Position numbers and translations under genes: made by a program. A model generated the notes under the pieces. That model ran no database searches and was not told the origin of the DNA. It saw only the letters and a list, made by a program, of their open reading frames with translations. Positions 12,121 to 23,057 of a DNA stretch of 64,000 nt are shown here, in pieces. The stretch spans positions 103,181-167,180 of the forward strand of contig VZTG01006405.1 of assembly GCA_013397845.1 (NCBI GenBank), read 5' to 3'. The first letter of the stretch is position 1. Every line of letters starts with the position of its first letter. The DNA is from Melanocharis versteri (Eukaryota; Chordata; Aves; Passeriformes; Melanocharitidae).

Positions 12121-13619
12121 CTGGCCCTTCTGGATCATCTCTGAAAAGAAATAGGACAAGCAGCAGAAATGTGACCTAAGGTCTAAGCTGACTGACACAA
12201 GAGAGCTAAGACGTGTGAAACAGAAAAATTCGTATGGGATTCTAGCTTGTGGATCTATCATTCCTTGGGTCATTTCACTGGATTTTACACGAGCCTAAAT
12301 GACCATGGTGTTATTTCATTTCACATGTGAAATACAATTTTCTCTGAAAATGACTGGTACTTCTATTTGTTCTGGGCTGACAGAAACTCTGTATTCTGCA
12401 CTGGAAAAGACTCTACTCATTTCTGAGAAAGTCTTATTAAACTGACAGACAGTAACAGTTGCCAACAGCTCACACCTCAAAGCTCTCATTGCCTTACTAT
12501 TTCATGGAGTCTTGCTATTTCATAAATATGGAATACCTGCTTGTTTCTAGATCTGATTAAAGAATTTTACATGGGTCTCAGGAAGATGGAATGTTAATAT
12601 AAAACAACCAGGAATTTTTCTTTGGAAAAATTGTCCCATACCAGCATAAGTGGCTTGTATCATTTCAAAGAAATTCTGCTTCAGAAATTAAAGGAATTAT
12701 TCACATTTTCATTTTGGGTTAAATTTTAAAACATTCTAGGTTTATCTCACTTCACAATTGCAAAATTTTGCAACATTTCCGTAACACATACATTTACATT
12801 TTCCATAATACAGAAAATTAAATTCTACCCAGCACCACAAATAAACTTCACTAAATTATTTTTCTCCTCTTTTTTTTTCTTTTTTTCTTTTTTTAAACAG
12901 GCTTACTGGACTACCAGTTACAGAAAGAGAATTGAGAATGAGATTAGTAACAAGCAGATTATTTTCATCTTTTTCATTTGAATAACTCAAATAGCTAGTA
13001 AGTCCTCATTTAGAGATAATTTTCAAAGACAAAACTGTAGTATAAAAAAGATGGGCAGTACTGTAGCATCCAGGCAATAATATGGACTCAAGAAGCAGAA
13101 ATTAAGTTCCATTTCTATTGCAGACTTTATTGTGACTGCGTGCATGTTATGTACATTTCTCAGTACCTAATGTATAACAATCACCATAAGCACTGGGATG
13201 AAGAAAATATATTATTCATGGTAAGAAACTGAGGAAAAAGCCATACAGAAGCTGATGGCTGTGTGGCATATACCTATCACTAATACCTTTAAAAAGCTTC
13301 TTTAGCAGATTAAATTTATGCTTTGAGCACAACAATAATATGCTACCTTAACAATTGTTACTAAATGTTATTATATAAAGGAAATATACTCATTATCTGC
13401 ATACAGGCAGTAATAAACTACGGATCCATACAAGTTTGAATAACTCACATAATACAAAAACTAAGTTTGTGACATTTAAACTGTAGAATGATAAAATACA
13501 AATTGCCAATGAAGTGACAAAATTAGTTTCCATTCATCTAAAATTAGATAATATTAATCTTTCTCTTCTGACCAAATGAATTTTTGTGAACTGACATGAA
13601 TAGAACTGTGCAGCTCCTC
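11382..13619 (+). repeat. Second copy of the 2,238-bp exact direct repeat
   Basis: It matches 9143-11380 base for base where checked and ends at 13619, where the sequence continues into new DNA (aacaatgaaacc). It starts abruptly inside the LTR, without the LTR terminus or the left target-site duplication. This pattern fits the start of a second contig that overlaps the end of the first. In the real chromosome this block is probably present once. Confidence 0.95.
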
Positions 13620-14079
13620 TAACAATGAAACCTGACAAATGCAGCTCTCCTTCCTCCTTCTGTTTATCCAATCCCTTGTTCACAGACTCCCTGAGCTCTG
13701 AAAAGGTGTGGATTGGTTGTGGTATCCTGTGTCTAAGGGAAAAACACATCCTCAGGTCCCAAACCCTGAGTGCACTTGGGTTCTGTCATAAAAGCTACTT
13801 CTCGTTTCGACAAATTAGTATTCCTGACACCAGAAATATATTACAAAAATACATATAAATTTACAAGAATTTTATTCAAGCTAATGATATAGAAGTATGA
13901 AAGGAGGCTTCTGTCATTGAATGCAGATGACAAGTAAGTATAAATGATCGTTTGAAAAGGTAGTCTCTGGGTAAGGAGTTCTGTAGTTGTTTTAAGCCTG
14001 AGGAAACTGGTCTATCCTGCAGCTTGTCAGAACACCAGTGAATACCTACCAATACAAGCATTTAGGTTCATTTAAACAG
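13620..14079. other. Unassigned sequence after the duplicated block
   Basis: Nothing recognisable as a gene, repeat or RNA is present. The short open frames on both strands lack splice context and known motifs. Confidence 0.5.
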
Positions 14080-14560
14080 TGTATATGAATAAATATGAAG
14101 GGAACGAGCTGAGCTGGAGAAAATGATGCATTATTCATGCAGCTAACAACACTTACTCATGCCTAGTATAAATTGAAACCTAAAAGTGCAAATCTAGGAC
14201 ACAGAGATTTTCAATCATGCTGAGTTATATTTAAATTCAATCTATGCCAAAAATTCTGAGTTCATTTCATGTTTTCAATTCAGCACAGAAATATTTCACA
14301 CTTTCTCTCACTGGCTACATTTTGGGAAACATAAATTATGAATGTAGCAGTTTTTGCAAGTGAATGGTAATTGCTGGGTGGATTTCACTTGAGATGCAGT
14401 GGCCATGAAATTACGTGAAATCCATTGCGCTGGCGATTAGTTTAATTCCATCTGACAGCTCCTGAAGAAAAATATTTAAATCGCAAAAAAACCTGAAAAA
14501 TGAGCACTTTTTTACAAGCGAGAAAAAAGCTTGATTTTGCAATTCTATTTTCTTCAATGA
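14080..14560. promoter_or_regulatory. Candidate conserved non-coding element (enhancer-like)
   Basis: The text is free of repeats and low-complexity sequence and is dense in words typical of developmental enhancers: homeodomain-like ATTA and TAAT cores, CAGCTG-like and CATTTG-like E-boxes, and octamer-like ATGCATT. A 10-bp inverted repeat, tggatttcac at 14379-14388 and gtgaaatcca at 14415-14424, brackets a 26-bp spacer. The impression of conservation is inference only and no alignment was made. Confidence 0.25.
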
Positions 14561-15818
14561 AACACTCATATAATACCATTTCTTATATGTCCTGTTAACT
14601 CAAAACTGTGAAGACAATCAATTTTAGAACATGATACCTGTTTTTTTGCAATCCATGTTGCTCTAATCTAAGCAGTTCTTATTTTCAAAATATGGAAATC
14701 ATGCTGAACTCCTACACTAAGCCACTGAAAAAGCTAATTGGCATTTGCCAAGTGGAGAAATCTTTTCTGTTTTGCATAATCAGGCCTCTGTAATGACACT
14801 TTTCCCAAAGGTATCTAAAAACTTCATCCCCTGACTTCACTTAGTCTTAATTACCTAAGGAACATATGGCTGGGGGGAAAAAAAGAGAACAGACATAACT
14901 ACTGTCCTGAAAGAAGAGTTTAATTCAGTGGGAGAATCTGGATCCACAAACTAGGAAAAGTCATAGTAATTTCATCTCACTAAGCCTACTTCCTTCTAAC
15001 CCTGTTAGATTTTCTTATCTGAATGCTAAGACCATTTGAAGGCAGAGGTGAGCTACTACAGGCCTTATGACAGCACAGCTCAGTTTCAGTTGGAGCCTAC
15101 TGGCACAAGTGCAAAATAATTTGCACTGAATGCGAGCAGTTCAGCCATTTCCTCTCCTCTCACAAGCCTGTGAAACAACAGGACCATGCAAATAAGAAAT
15201 CTGAAACAGCAATTCTTTTTCTTACTCTAAATGCAGCACAGTTTGCAGTCGGCCTCACAGGCCTTTGCTTTCTAGCATTCCTGCCAGGGTATGTGAGCAC
15301 AGCACAGCGGAGCAGAGACACCCAGCGAGTTTAAAGGCAGCACTTTAGCATAACATTGTACCTGGACTAACTGGTTGCTGTCACACAAACTAACACTACT
15401 TCTGTAAGAAGAGGGAGAATATGAATCCACTGTGTGGTTTTTCCACATGGTTTGCTTTTTCCACTGAACAAGTCAATTAAGTTTTATGTAGTTGCAATTA
15501 GGAAAACAAATTTGATGATGAAAAATCCTCCGACAGATCCAAAACAACTATTATCAGACTGGAATTTTTTTCTTTTGAGGTTTTCCAGTCCTTAGAGAGG
15601 AAAGCAGCTATAGCTGAGAAGTTACCTTAATTTACTTCTACACTGTCCTTCAGAGGACTGAATGAGAACTCTGAAAGAGCATGAATGAGACCAGTTCTCC
15701 TAAGGCTGGAAAGGATCCAAATCCTGCTCCAGAGGATTTTGCACAGTTTGTCTCCCAAGAAGAGTGTTAGGCAAAAGGTCTTGGTCAGATAATGTGTTAT
15801 AGTTTCAGAATGGCGAGG

Positions 15819-15860
15819 TAAGGTGTTTAAATCAGGCAAGAGCCAGATTTAAACACCTTA
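15819..15860. repeat. 42-nt near-perfect hairpin (15-bp stem plus inner 3-bp stem)
   Basis: taaggtgtttaaatc (15819-15833) is the exact reverse complement of gatttaaacacctta (15846-15860). The 12-nt middle part (aggcaagagcca) forms a further GGC/GCC stem after one A-A mismatch, leaving an AAGA loop. In total 18 of 19 positions pair. It could be a quasi-palindrome made by replication template switching, a protein-binding dyad, or the stem of a small transcribed RNA. It is shorter than a typical microRNA precursor. Confidence 0.85.
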
Positions 15861-16895
15861 TAATGGATTAGTCACTCACAGTATGAGCAATGCAACAGGC
15901 AACTCTCAATTTCTCTTATACAGAAAATGGCTACACCACTGAGACCCATTTCTGAGCCTATTTCAGACCTGAAAGGATGTGGTGAAAATATCATGCCAGG
16001 TTTTCCTTTTTAAACAACAAATTCAGCCTGGCCAAAGTCTATTTCCAAGAGCAAATAGAATAGTAGCTGATCCAACGTTTAGGGCTTTACAGCTTCCTCG
16101 CCTCCAAAGAGAAGCCCATACTGTGGTAATATGATTACAGAATTTCCAGCAGCTAGCACAGCCTTCAGACAGGCATATTATTGGCAGCAGCTGCTCAAAC
16201 AAGTACTCACCTCACTGTGCTCACAATATCCCAGCAATTGAAGGAGTGAGAAATTATGTCAATGAAATCAGCCTTCTCTGAAAGCTTGCAGAGTGTGCTT
16301 CCATAGCAATCCAACTACTTGATGAACAATTACAGGTGCCAATTTCACAAACTCTTTTCAAGGTTACTTTAATTTATCAAGGTTATTTCATCACTGGAAA
16401 GAAAAGATTTTAGTAGTCTGGATATAACCAAGTTAGCACCTAAGCCACTAACATTCCCAAGTACGAGGTATTTCACCAGATTATCAACCAATATAAAACA
16501 GGAGAATATTACAACTGTAAAAGGCTAAGATAAGACTTTTGTGACAATTAATCTGACACAATTTAATTATGCATATACACATAAATCCACTGTACCTACA
16601 GTCCAACAAAACAGAAGAGAACAAAGACTACCGAAGCAGAGGCTAAGCAACTTCTCTCAGCCAGCTTTTTCTCTAATGCCATTTCTCTTCCTTTTGCTTG
16701 ATTGGGTACCTTTCACATCTGCCTGCCTTAAAAAACATTTCTACTTGGTGGCCAGCTGTCCCATAATGTAAAAGATTACAATCTAAAGCATCTCATGATT
16801 ACATAGATAATTTACACAATAAAACTTAAATGTACCTCAATGGATAGAACTTCCCGTAATAATACCAAAACCCATTTGAGAGAGCACCGCCTACC

Positions 16896-16908
16896 AAAAA
16901 AAAAAAAA
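16896..16908. repeat. Poly-A tract (13 A)
   Basis: An uninterrupted A run followed by ggggagg. No adjacent retroposed gene was recognised, so it is treated as simple sequence. Confidence 0.8.
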
Positions 16909-19298
16909 GGGGAGGTCATAAAAATGAATCAAATTACCTGAAAGACCAGAGTCAAGTTCTTAAGAAAACAGATTGATTGCCACAGATTTTCAAAACAAAT
17001 AGCTCTATCAAAATATTTTTTATGAATACACAGATTCTTACATGCTAGTGAAATCTGGATACAGCACATTCGTTTGCTATCATATCAGCTAAGTCTAATT
17101 TAAAACACTTGACTTCTAGTCTGTGCTTTATACATCCCTGCACAAGAGGGAAAATATTAGATTAACATTTGTGTTTATTGTGGCATAGGTGTCTACCACA
17201 GCCATGTGGTAGAAAAACAAATACATGAAAACTCTCATATTCTTGTATGTTTCCATATTCATATTTTGTAATCACAATGCATGTATAGTTATATAATTTC
17301 TTAATCTTGATTTCCAATTCCACCCATATAAGTATAATGACATACTCAGTATAAAAAAATCCTGATCTCAGTTTTGATGCAGCTCCCTTACTAAACTGAT
17401 TTTAGAGCAGAAAAAAGCTGTTTATCAGTTATTTCTCATGACAGTGATAGGATTTTAAAATATCATTATCTTCTGAGAAGTATATATGGTGCCAGATACA
17501 GTTCCAAGTAAGTCATCACAGCTGTTCATTAATATCATCTGAAGATCTGGACCTTACCTCAGTTGTGAAAGTCCAGTAGATTTAAACTTATGCTTCTTCA
17601 TTGTTCACAGCCCTTACATATCCCAGCTCCTACGATTCTACTGGACCAGGACAAGAAGGTTTCATGCAAAACATTCACATATGCCATTCCTCAATCAGCT
17701 CAGCCCTATACAGGTGCAAGAATAATGACCACAACAGAAAAACCACAATGATTTCCTTGAGAGTTTTGGTGGCCAGAAAGCTCCACAGATAGAGCTGTCA
17801 GGTCATTTGGAAACCTCAAGCCAACCCTGAAGGTATTTTTGATGCAAAAATGAAACTTCAACCTATGATGGGATGAAAAATCTGAAAGTAATGGGGGAAA
17901 ATATTTAGAAATCCCTCCCCCTTTCCTCTTTTTCCAAGTCTCTTAGATAGGTAATTGGATTAGTTTAATCAAAATCTTAAACTGAAAATTTTATCAGACA
18001 TTCTGAGTCTCCACCATTTTTAATTCCAATTAAAACAAAAACATTGTTCAAAAAGCAATATTGTAAAGAAACTGAAAATTAAACAAGTCAAGAAAACAAC
18101 TCAGCAAAACCATCCTTTTTCAGAAAAAGCCTTTGGTTCCTATGAATGAATATTATCTGATGATAAGGCATTTGCCACAGAATTCTATTTGATGGGAAAC
18201 TTCTATAACACTGTTTTGCCATTTCAGATGAAAATCTGGAATGATGAGAATGCAAGCAGAAAATCTTCTAAGATGCCATGTAAGATACCATGGGAATCCA
18301 TTTCTTTTTTATTGCCAGGTGATGATATCCTAGATGTCGGGTTTAATGTAGGCACAAAGGAATCACTTAGACTTTTATATCTAAAATCCTCTGTTTATCT
18401 AGAAGAACTAGCTGCCAGTGTTGTATGCTGCCTAGATATGCTGAGTGCATTATCAAGAGTCTTCTGCTTCAGCAAATTACTTTATTAAATTTTCCTGGCA
18501 AGAGTTTACTCTGTATGAAAAATGGATGTATTTGATGCACTTCCAAATTGTTAAGTAACATGTTCTTTATGATTCATTAGAAGATTTCAAAGGATAAAGA
18601 CAGAGTGTGGAACTTCAGGTCAAAAAACTAGCAGATTTTTCACTAGGATGTCTTTGTTGAACAAAACACTTTACCACAGGTTATTTCACAGCCTGAATAC
18701 ATCATTGTTTTGTAAGATAAAGACATAGGGTTGGCCTTTGTGGCCTGGAGAAAAGGAAAAGTTATGATTCCTCTGTCGGCAACATACAAGAGTTAATGAA
18801 TCCTGAGTACACTGGCATTTTTCATTAAATACTGTGCAAGTATTTTCAAAGTAAAATCCCATTGGCTATATTTCACTCAGAGTCTCTTTGGGGGCTCTTG
18901 TTGCTCTTTCAGTGTAACAGCAATAAAAAGACCAGTGGAGATGTGCTGATGAAATAATGTAAAAATGCCCACAAGACATGCCTGTACTTCACTAGACTGA
19001 GGTGTGTTATTTTCTCATAATACCAGCAAAGATAAATTATAATTTGAAATACTAGTTGCAAGTTTTGAGATTTACATTTCATTTAATCAGAATTTGAATG
19101 CATGTAAACAGGAATCTCCTAACCCAGTCTGACATTGTCTGTAGTAAGGAAACTGCACAGTAGCAGCTTTAACAATCTTTGTCAATGTAATTATCTAAGC
19201 TGAAGCTGAAAGGTCAACTGTGAAAATTGTGTGCAGGCTAATCAGGTAAACGGGTCATAACAAAAGATTTTAGCAGCATAATTTCCAGTTACTCATAC

Positions 19299-19358
19299 AA
19301 TCATAGAATCATTTAGGATGGAAAAGACCTCTTAAGTTCATGGAGTCCAACTGTTAAT
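19299..19358 (-). mobile_element. CR1 LINE 3' end fragment, minus orientation
   Basis: The run aatcatagaatc, then a diverged form of gtttgggttggaa, gacctcttaag and gtccaact, is the reverse complement of the CR1 3' terminus, whose tail repeats an ATTCTATG-like octamer. Only about 60 bp remain, as is common for 5'-truncated CR1 insertions. The divergence suggests an old copy. Confidence 0.8.
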
Positions 19359-20733
19359 CATCTTTACTCTTGTACAGTACATGGACATGCAAAGTAACTA
19401 CAGCCTAATACAGGATTCTGAGCTCTCAAAAAACATGTTTTCCCATGGATTCTCCTGTACAGATGGTAGATGGAAAAGCAACGATGAAAGCAATGTTTGG
19501 TATATCTATTATTGACGATTGGGGAAAAAAGGTAATTAACAAAGAGAAATTTCCAAATGCATACAGATGATTGAGTGAAGACTAGATTGACTACAAAGAT
19601 GTACAAACTGCAACACACGTACAGGAAATTATTTCGGGAACTCAAAGTGACAGCTTCCTTCTCTGGATTTTTGAAAACAAGAACTAGTAATTAGTCTGAC
19701 ATCTAATCAGTTACAAAGTTCCTCTAGAAATAGAACAGATCAGCACTTCAAATTTCCACTTCACAGGAAACAAAGGCACTTCAAAATCTGACCTAATTTC
19801 AATTCAGAATAAATGCGAGTACTCTCAATATTTCCTTTGAAATACAATTAAAAATGCTGCCTTAAAACTTATTTTTTTTCATGCTTATAATTATTATTTT
19901 TATCTTATTCTATTACAGGTACATGCTATATATAGTTATTGGACTTGTCAATGCATAGCATTATTTATATTATCAAGTTGTTATACTATATCATGACATA
20001 CCAAATAATCCAGTATTCTGTTTTTATATTATTTTTATATTATTTTCTTTTAAAAGCAAAAGAAGTTGCTAGATTTTTTAAAATGAAATCCCTCATTTTT
20101 GAATCAGGGCTACCTAGCATTTTAAGAACTGTGGCTTGGTATGGGTTTTGAGTCTTCCAGAAATTTATCATTTCCTGGAGATGGACAGGCTCAGCAGTAG
20201 TTTGAGGAACGAGATGGCCAGCATAACTGTATGAAAATTTTACAGACCTGAGACAAATGCATCCTTCAGCTCATACAGTTCTCAGGCCAGCAGTTCAGTA
20301 ACTTTGCTATAAACTAGATTGGTTTTTATTTGTGCTGCAATGAGACAGTGTGGTACTTTGATGCAAAATGTATTATTTTCCATCCGGTGCCTAGTAGCAT
20401 AATGAAGAAAACAAGCTTTTGATCTTTCCGAATATTCCCTAGACACATTTTGCTTTGAATATCCTTGTCTTCATTAAAATATCTGTTACTTTGACAGATG
20501 CTCTTTATTAATCAGTCCTTGCACTCACAGATAAAGAAAATACTAGAGATATTTGTCACAGGTGAAATATATGCATAATGGATAATGAGAGGCAGAGGTG
20601 TACATAGACTTAATTTATGTTATCAAATGATGCAAGCTCTCAGCTCTTCCCAGGATTCATACTGCATGCATCTGAGTTCTGCTTAGGCTCTCATTTGGAA
20701 CAAAATGACTAGTTCTCCTAAACTGCCAAGGAC
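19359..20733. other. AT-rich sequence with no recognised gene
   Basis: Very AT-rich between about 19850 and 20060. Open frames here are rich in Ile, Leu, Phe and Tyr simply because of base composition. No repeat family or splice-flanked exon was seen. Confidence 0.5.
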
Positions 20734-21424
20734 TGTCCGACCATCCAGGAGCCACTTTGACAGAGGCCATTTCACAGCTACATACCCCACACTCACATAG
20801 CCAGACCAGGTTTCCATAGCAGAGTCTCAGACCTCTGGATCCTTTCAGTAATTTAATCATGGCGCAACAACAGAATAACAGCTCGAGCTGGTGCCTCCAA
20901 GGAGGGACCCCAAGTAAAGGAACCCCTGGGCTTTTGTACCCTCACAGTCAAAGTGCAGGGAAGTCTGGGGTCTTCCAGCTGAGTCCTCAGCTCCTTCCCA
21001 CTCCTTCCCTTTCAGGGGCAGGATTCCCCACATTCTTCTCCTGCTCCAGTGTGGGATCCCTCTCACTGCAGACAGCTCTCCTCGAACTTCTCCAGCATGT
21101 GTCCTTCCCACACGCTGCAGGGGAATGTCTGCTCCAACGCCTGGGGCAGAGACCCTGCTGCCTGCAGAGTTGTTTCTTCACATATTCTCACTCTTTTTTT
21201 ATCTGGGTGCCATTACACAGGTGTTTTCCACCCCTTCTTAAAAGTGTTATTCCAGAGGCACTACCAGCATCGCTGATGGGCTCAGCCTTGGCCAGTAGTG
21301 GGTCTATCCTGGAGCCTGCAGTCATTGCCTCTGTCAGACATGTGGGAAGCTTCTGGCAGCTTCTCACAGCAGCCACCCCTGTAGGGCCCCCCACTACCAA
21401 AACCTTCCACACAAAGCCAATATA
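20734..21424 (-). mobile_element. LTR of an endogenous retrovirus, minus orientation, apparently mosaic
   Basis: The right part (about 21030-21424) is clearly related to the solo LTR at 9101-9881: both share the CTCCAGTGTGGG-type degenerate repeats, the cttcttaaa TATA-like region (about 21234), the gatgggctcagccttgg block and the ccacacaaa...caata terminus. The left part (20734 to about 20985) is instead related to 54070-54360, sharing gcagagtctcagac, tctggatcc and caacaacagaataacagctc. The proposed ends are TGTCCGACC at 20734 and CAATATA at 21424, the latter a mutated form of CAATACA. No matching target-site duplication was found, so the left border is uncertain. It is older and more diverged than the first LTR. 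Confidence 0.7.
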
Positions 21425-22999
21425 CTCACTCATCATGCTCCATGTACGCAGCACATAATCCTATTAGCATCTTATAGAAATGTCACTAGCAGCCCTGAGA
21501 CAACCCTTACCTGACTGCAGACATTTTCAGCAGAAAAAGCACAACTTAAAGTTTCTGTTCCCAGAGGGACCAGATGCATTCAGTGAATATTCTTCTACAT
21601 AGATCTAGGTAGTCCTCTCTAATGGAAATCACCATCAACAACATACTCCAGGACTTGAAGGCCATGGGGTTTCTTCCAGAGATATTAACCTTCACTCACC
21701 TGTCATCATGTTATCTATTCAAAACCTGAGTTTTCCTCCTCTGATATGAAGAGTTTGATTTTGCGGGTACAGTTGAAATGAGTGATGCTCTGTTTTGGAA
21801 TATCAAGAGTGAACAGTAGCTACTAGAAGGCTGCAGTCCCTACTGGAACATAGGACATTGTTTACAAAGGGCAATGGCAATTCTAACATTAACAGAGAGA
21901 AGTGAGTCTTGTATAGAAAAGTACAGGCAGGTTGTGCTAAACATCATTAAAATAATGGGGGCTTCTCTCAATATTGTTTCAATGAGAGGGAGATAGAAAA
22001 ACACGAACAAAATTCTAGAAAGGTAATATCAAAATGCAGCTATAAGAGCATTAAGACACTAATTTCAAGCTAAGAGCTAATCCTGCTTTGTTTCTGCTGC
22101 CCCCAGCTGCTCATTCCTATCTGCATCTTTGTTATATACACTGGCTTTGTTATACAGCCTGGCTTCAAAAACACAATTTGAGAGGGGGGGCAATTGTACA
22201 TAAGTGCAAGAAATTTTGAAAGGACTTTCCCACAAATCATCCTGTAAGACTGTGATCTCACAGGATTACCATATGAAATTATTTTTTTTTATTTTAAGTG
22301 TTGACTGGAATTCTTGAAATCCTAAGAAATGAATTTATCTTCTTGCGATTAAAGAAAGAATTGTATTTTGGTTCTTTGGGGTATTTTTACTTATTTGTCA
22401 ATAAATGGGGGAATTGCCCTTAAGATACAAGACTTCATGCTTTTTCTAACAGATATAACCTGCAGGGAGCTGAATTTTGCTTCAAAATAAGGTAACAGCT
22501 GATACTAGCTCATGCATAAGCTTTTTATTTTCTTGTTTTTGCACACCTGCATATAATACAGGAATTTTATTTGTCTCACAGCATAGTTTTATGAATTAGA
22601 ACCTATACCTAAATGCACTATAAGAGTGCTCTAAGGGATGACCTTCAACATTTCATTAGTGCAAAAGCATTTCTGCATTATCATTAATAAATAGTTTGTT
22701 GATTACAATTTTCAGTATATTCTGTAAAACAACTTCCCACAGAGCATAAATAGTAAAGCTATACATTAAAAATTACAAAATCTTCTTTTATGGATAATTT
22801 CAAAGAGAATATGAAGAGCAACTGTTTTTTCTAGTTCTGTCCAAATTATATATATATGCTCCTCAGCTGGTTCAGTTCCAGGTAAGTGTGCAGAAAATAG
22901 AAGCATAGTGCAGACATTTGAACTGAAGCTATATTTGCAATACCAGAACTGGAAAAATTATATTACTCTGTTCCAACTACAATACAGCCATTATTCACA
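21425..22999. other. Unassigned AT-rich sequence
   Basis: No gene, CR1 or LTR similarity was recognised. A G run near 22185 and a short TA repeat near 22848 are the only simple-sequence features. Confidence 0.5.
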
Positions 23000-23007
23000 G
23001 CCACAGC

Positions 23008-23057
23008 ATATTCATTCACTTTAAATGAATATTCACTTGGCTGTGAGTAGCCAAGTG
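23008..23057. repeat. Two adjacent short hairpins
   Basis: atattcatt (23008-23016) pairs with aatgaatat (23024-23032) across a 7-nt loop. Immediately after, cacttggct (23034-23042) pairs with agccaagtg (23049-23057) across a 6-nt loop. Each stem is 9 bp and perfect, with one base between the hairpins. Confidence 0.8.

Larger units (their letters stand above)
14561..19298. other. AT-rich stretch with no recognised gene
   Basis: Apart from the hairpin at 15819 and a poly-A tract at 16896, no exon, repeat family or RNA gene was recognised. Some patches (about 14780-15340 and 16000-16300) are rich in non-repetitive, transcription-factor-like words and may be conserved non-coding DNA, but this is impression only. 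Confidence 0.45.

Noticed and set aside
9143..13619. Recent biological tandem duplication
   Set aside because: Identity throughout, an N exactly at the junction and a second copy that begins mid-LTR fit an assembly overlap better. Kept as a finding with a test, not as a genuine duplication.
20859..21458. 199-codon plus-strand open frame, the longest in the window
   Set aside because: It lies within the second LTR on the antisense strand. Where this LTR is homologous to the first, the open frame is a different one, so there is no conserved coding signal.
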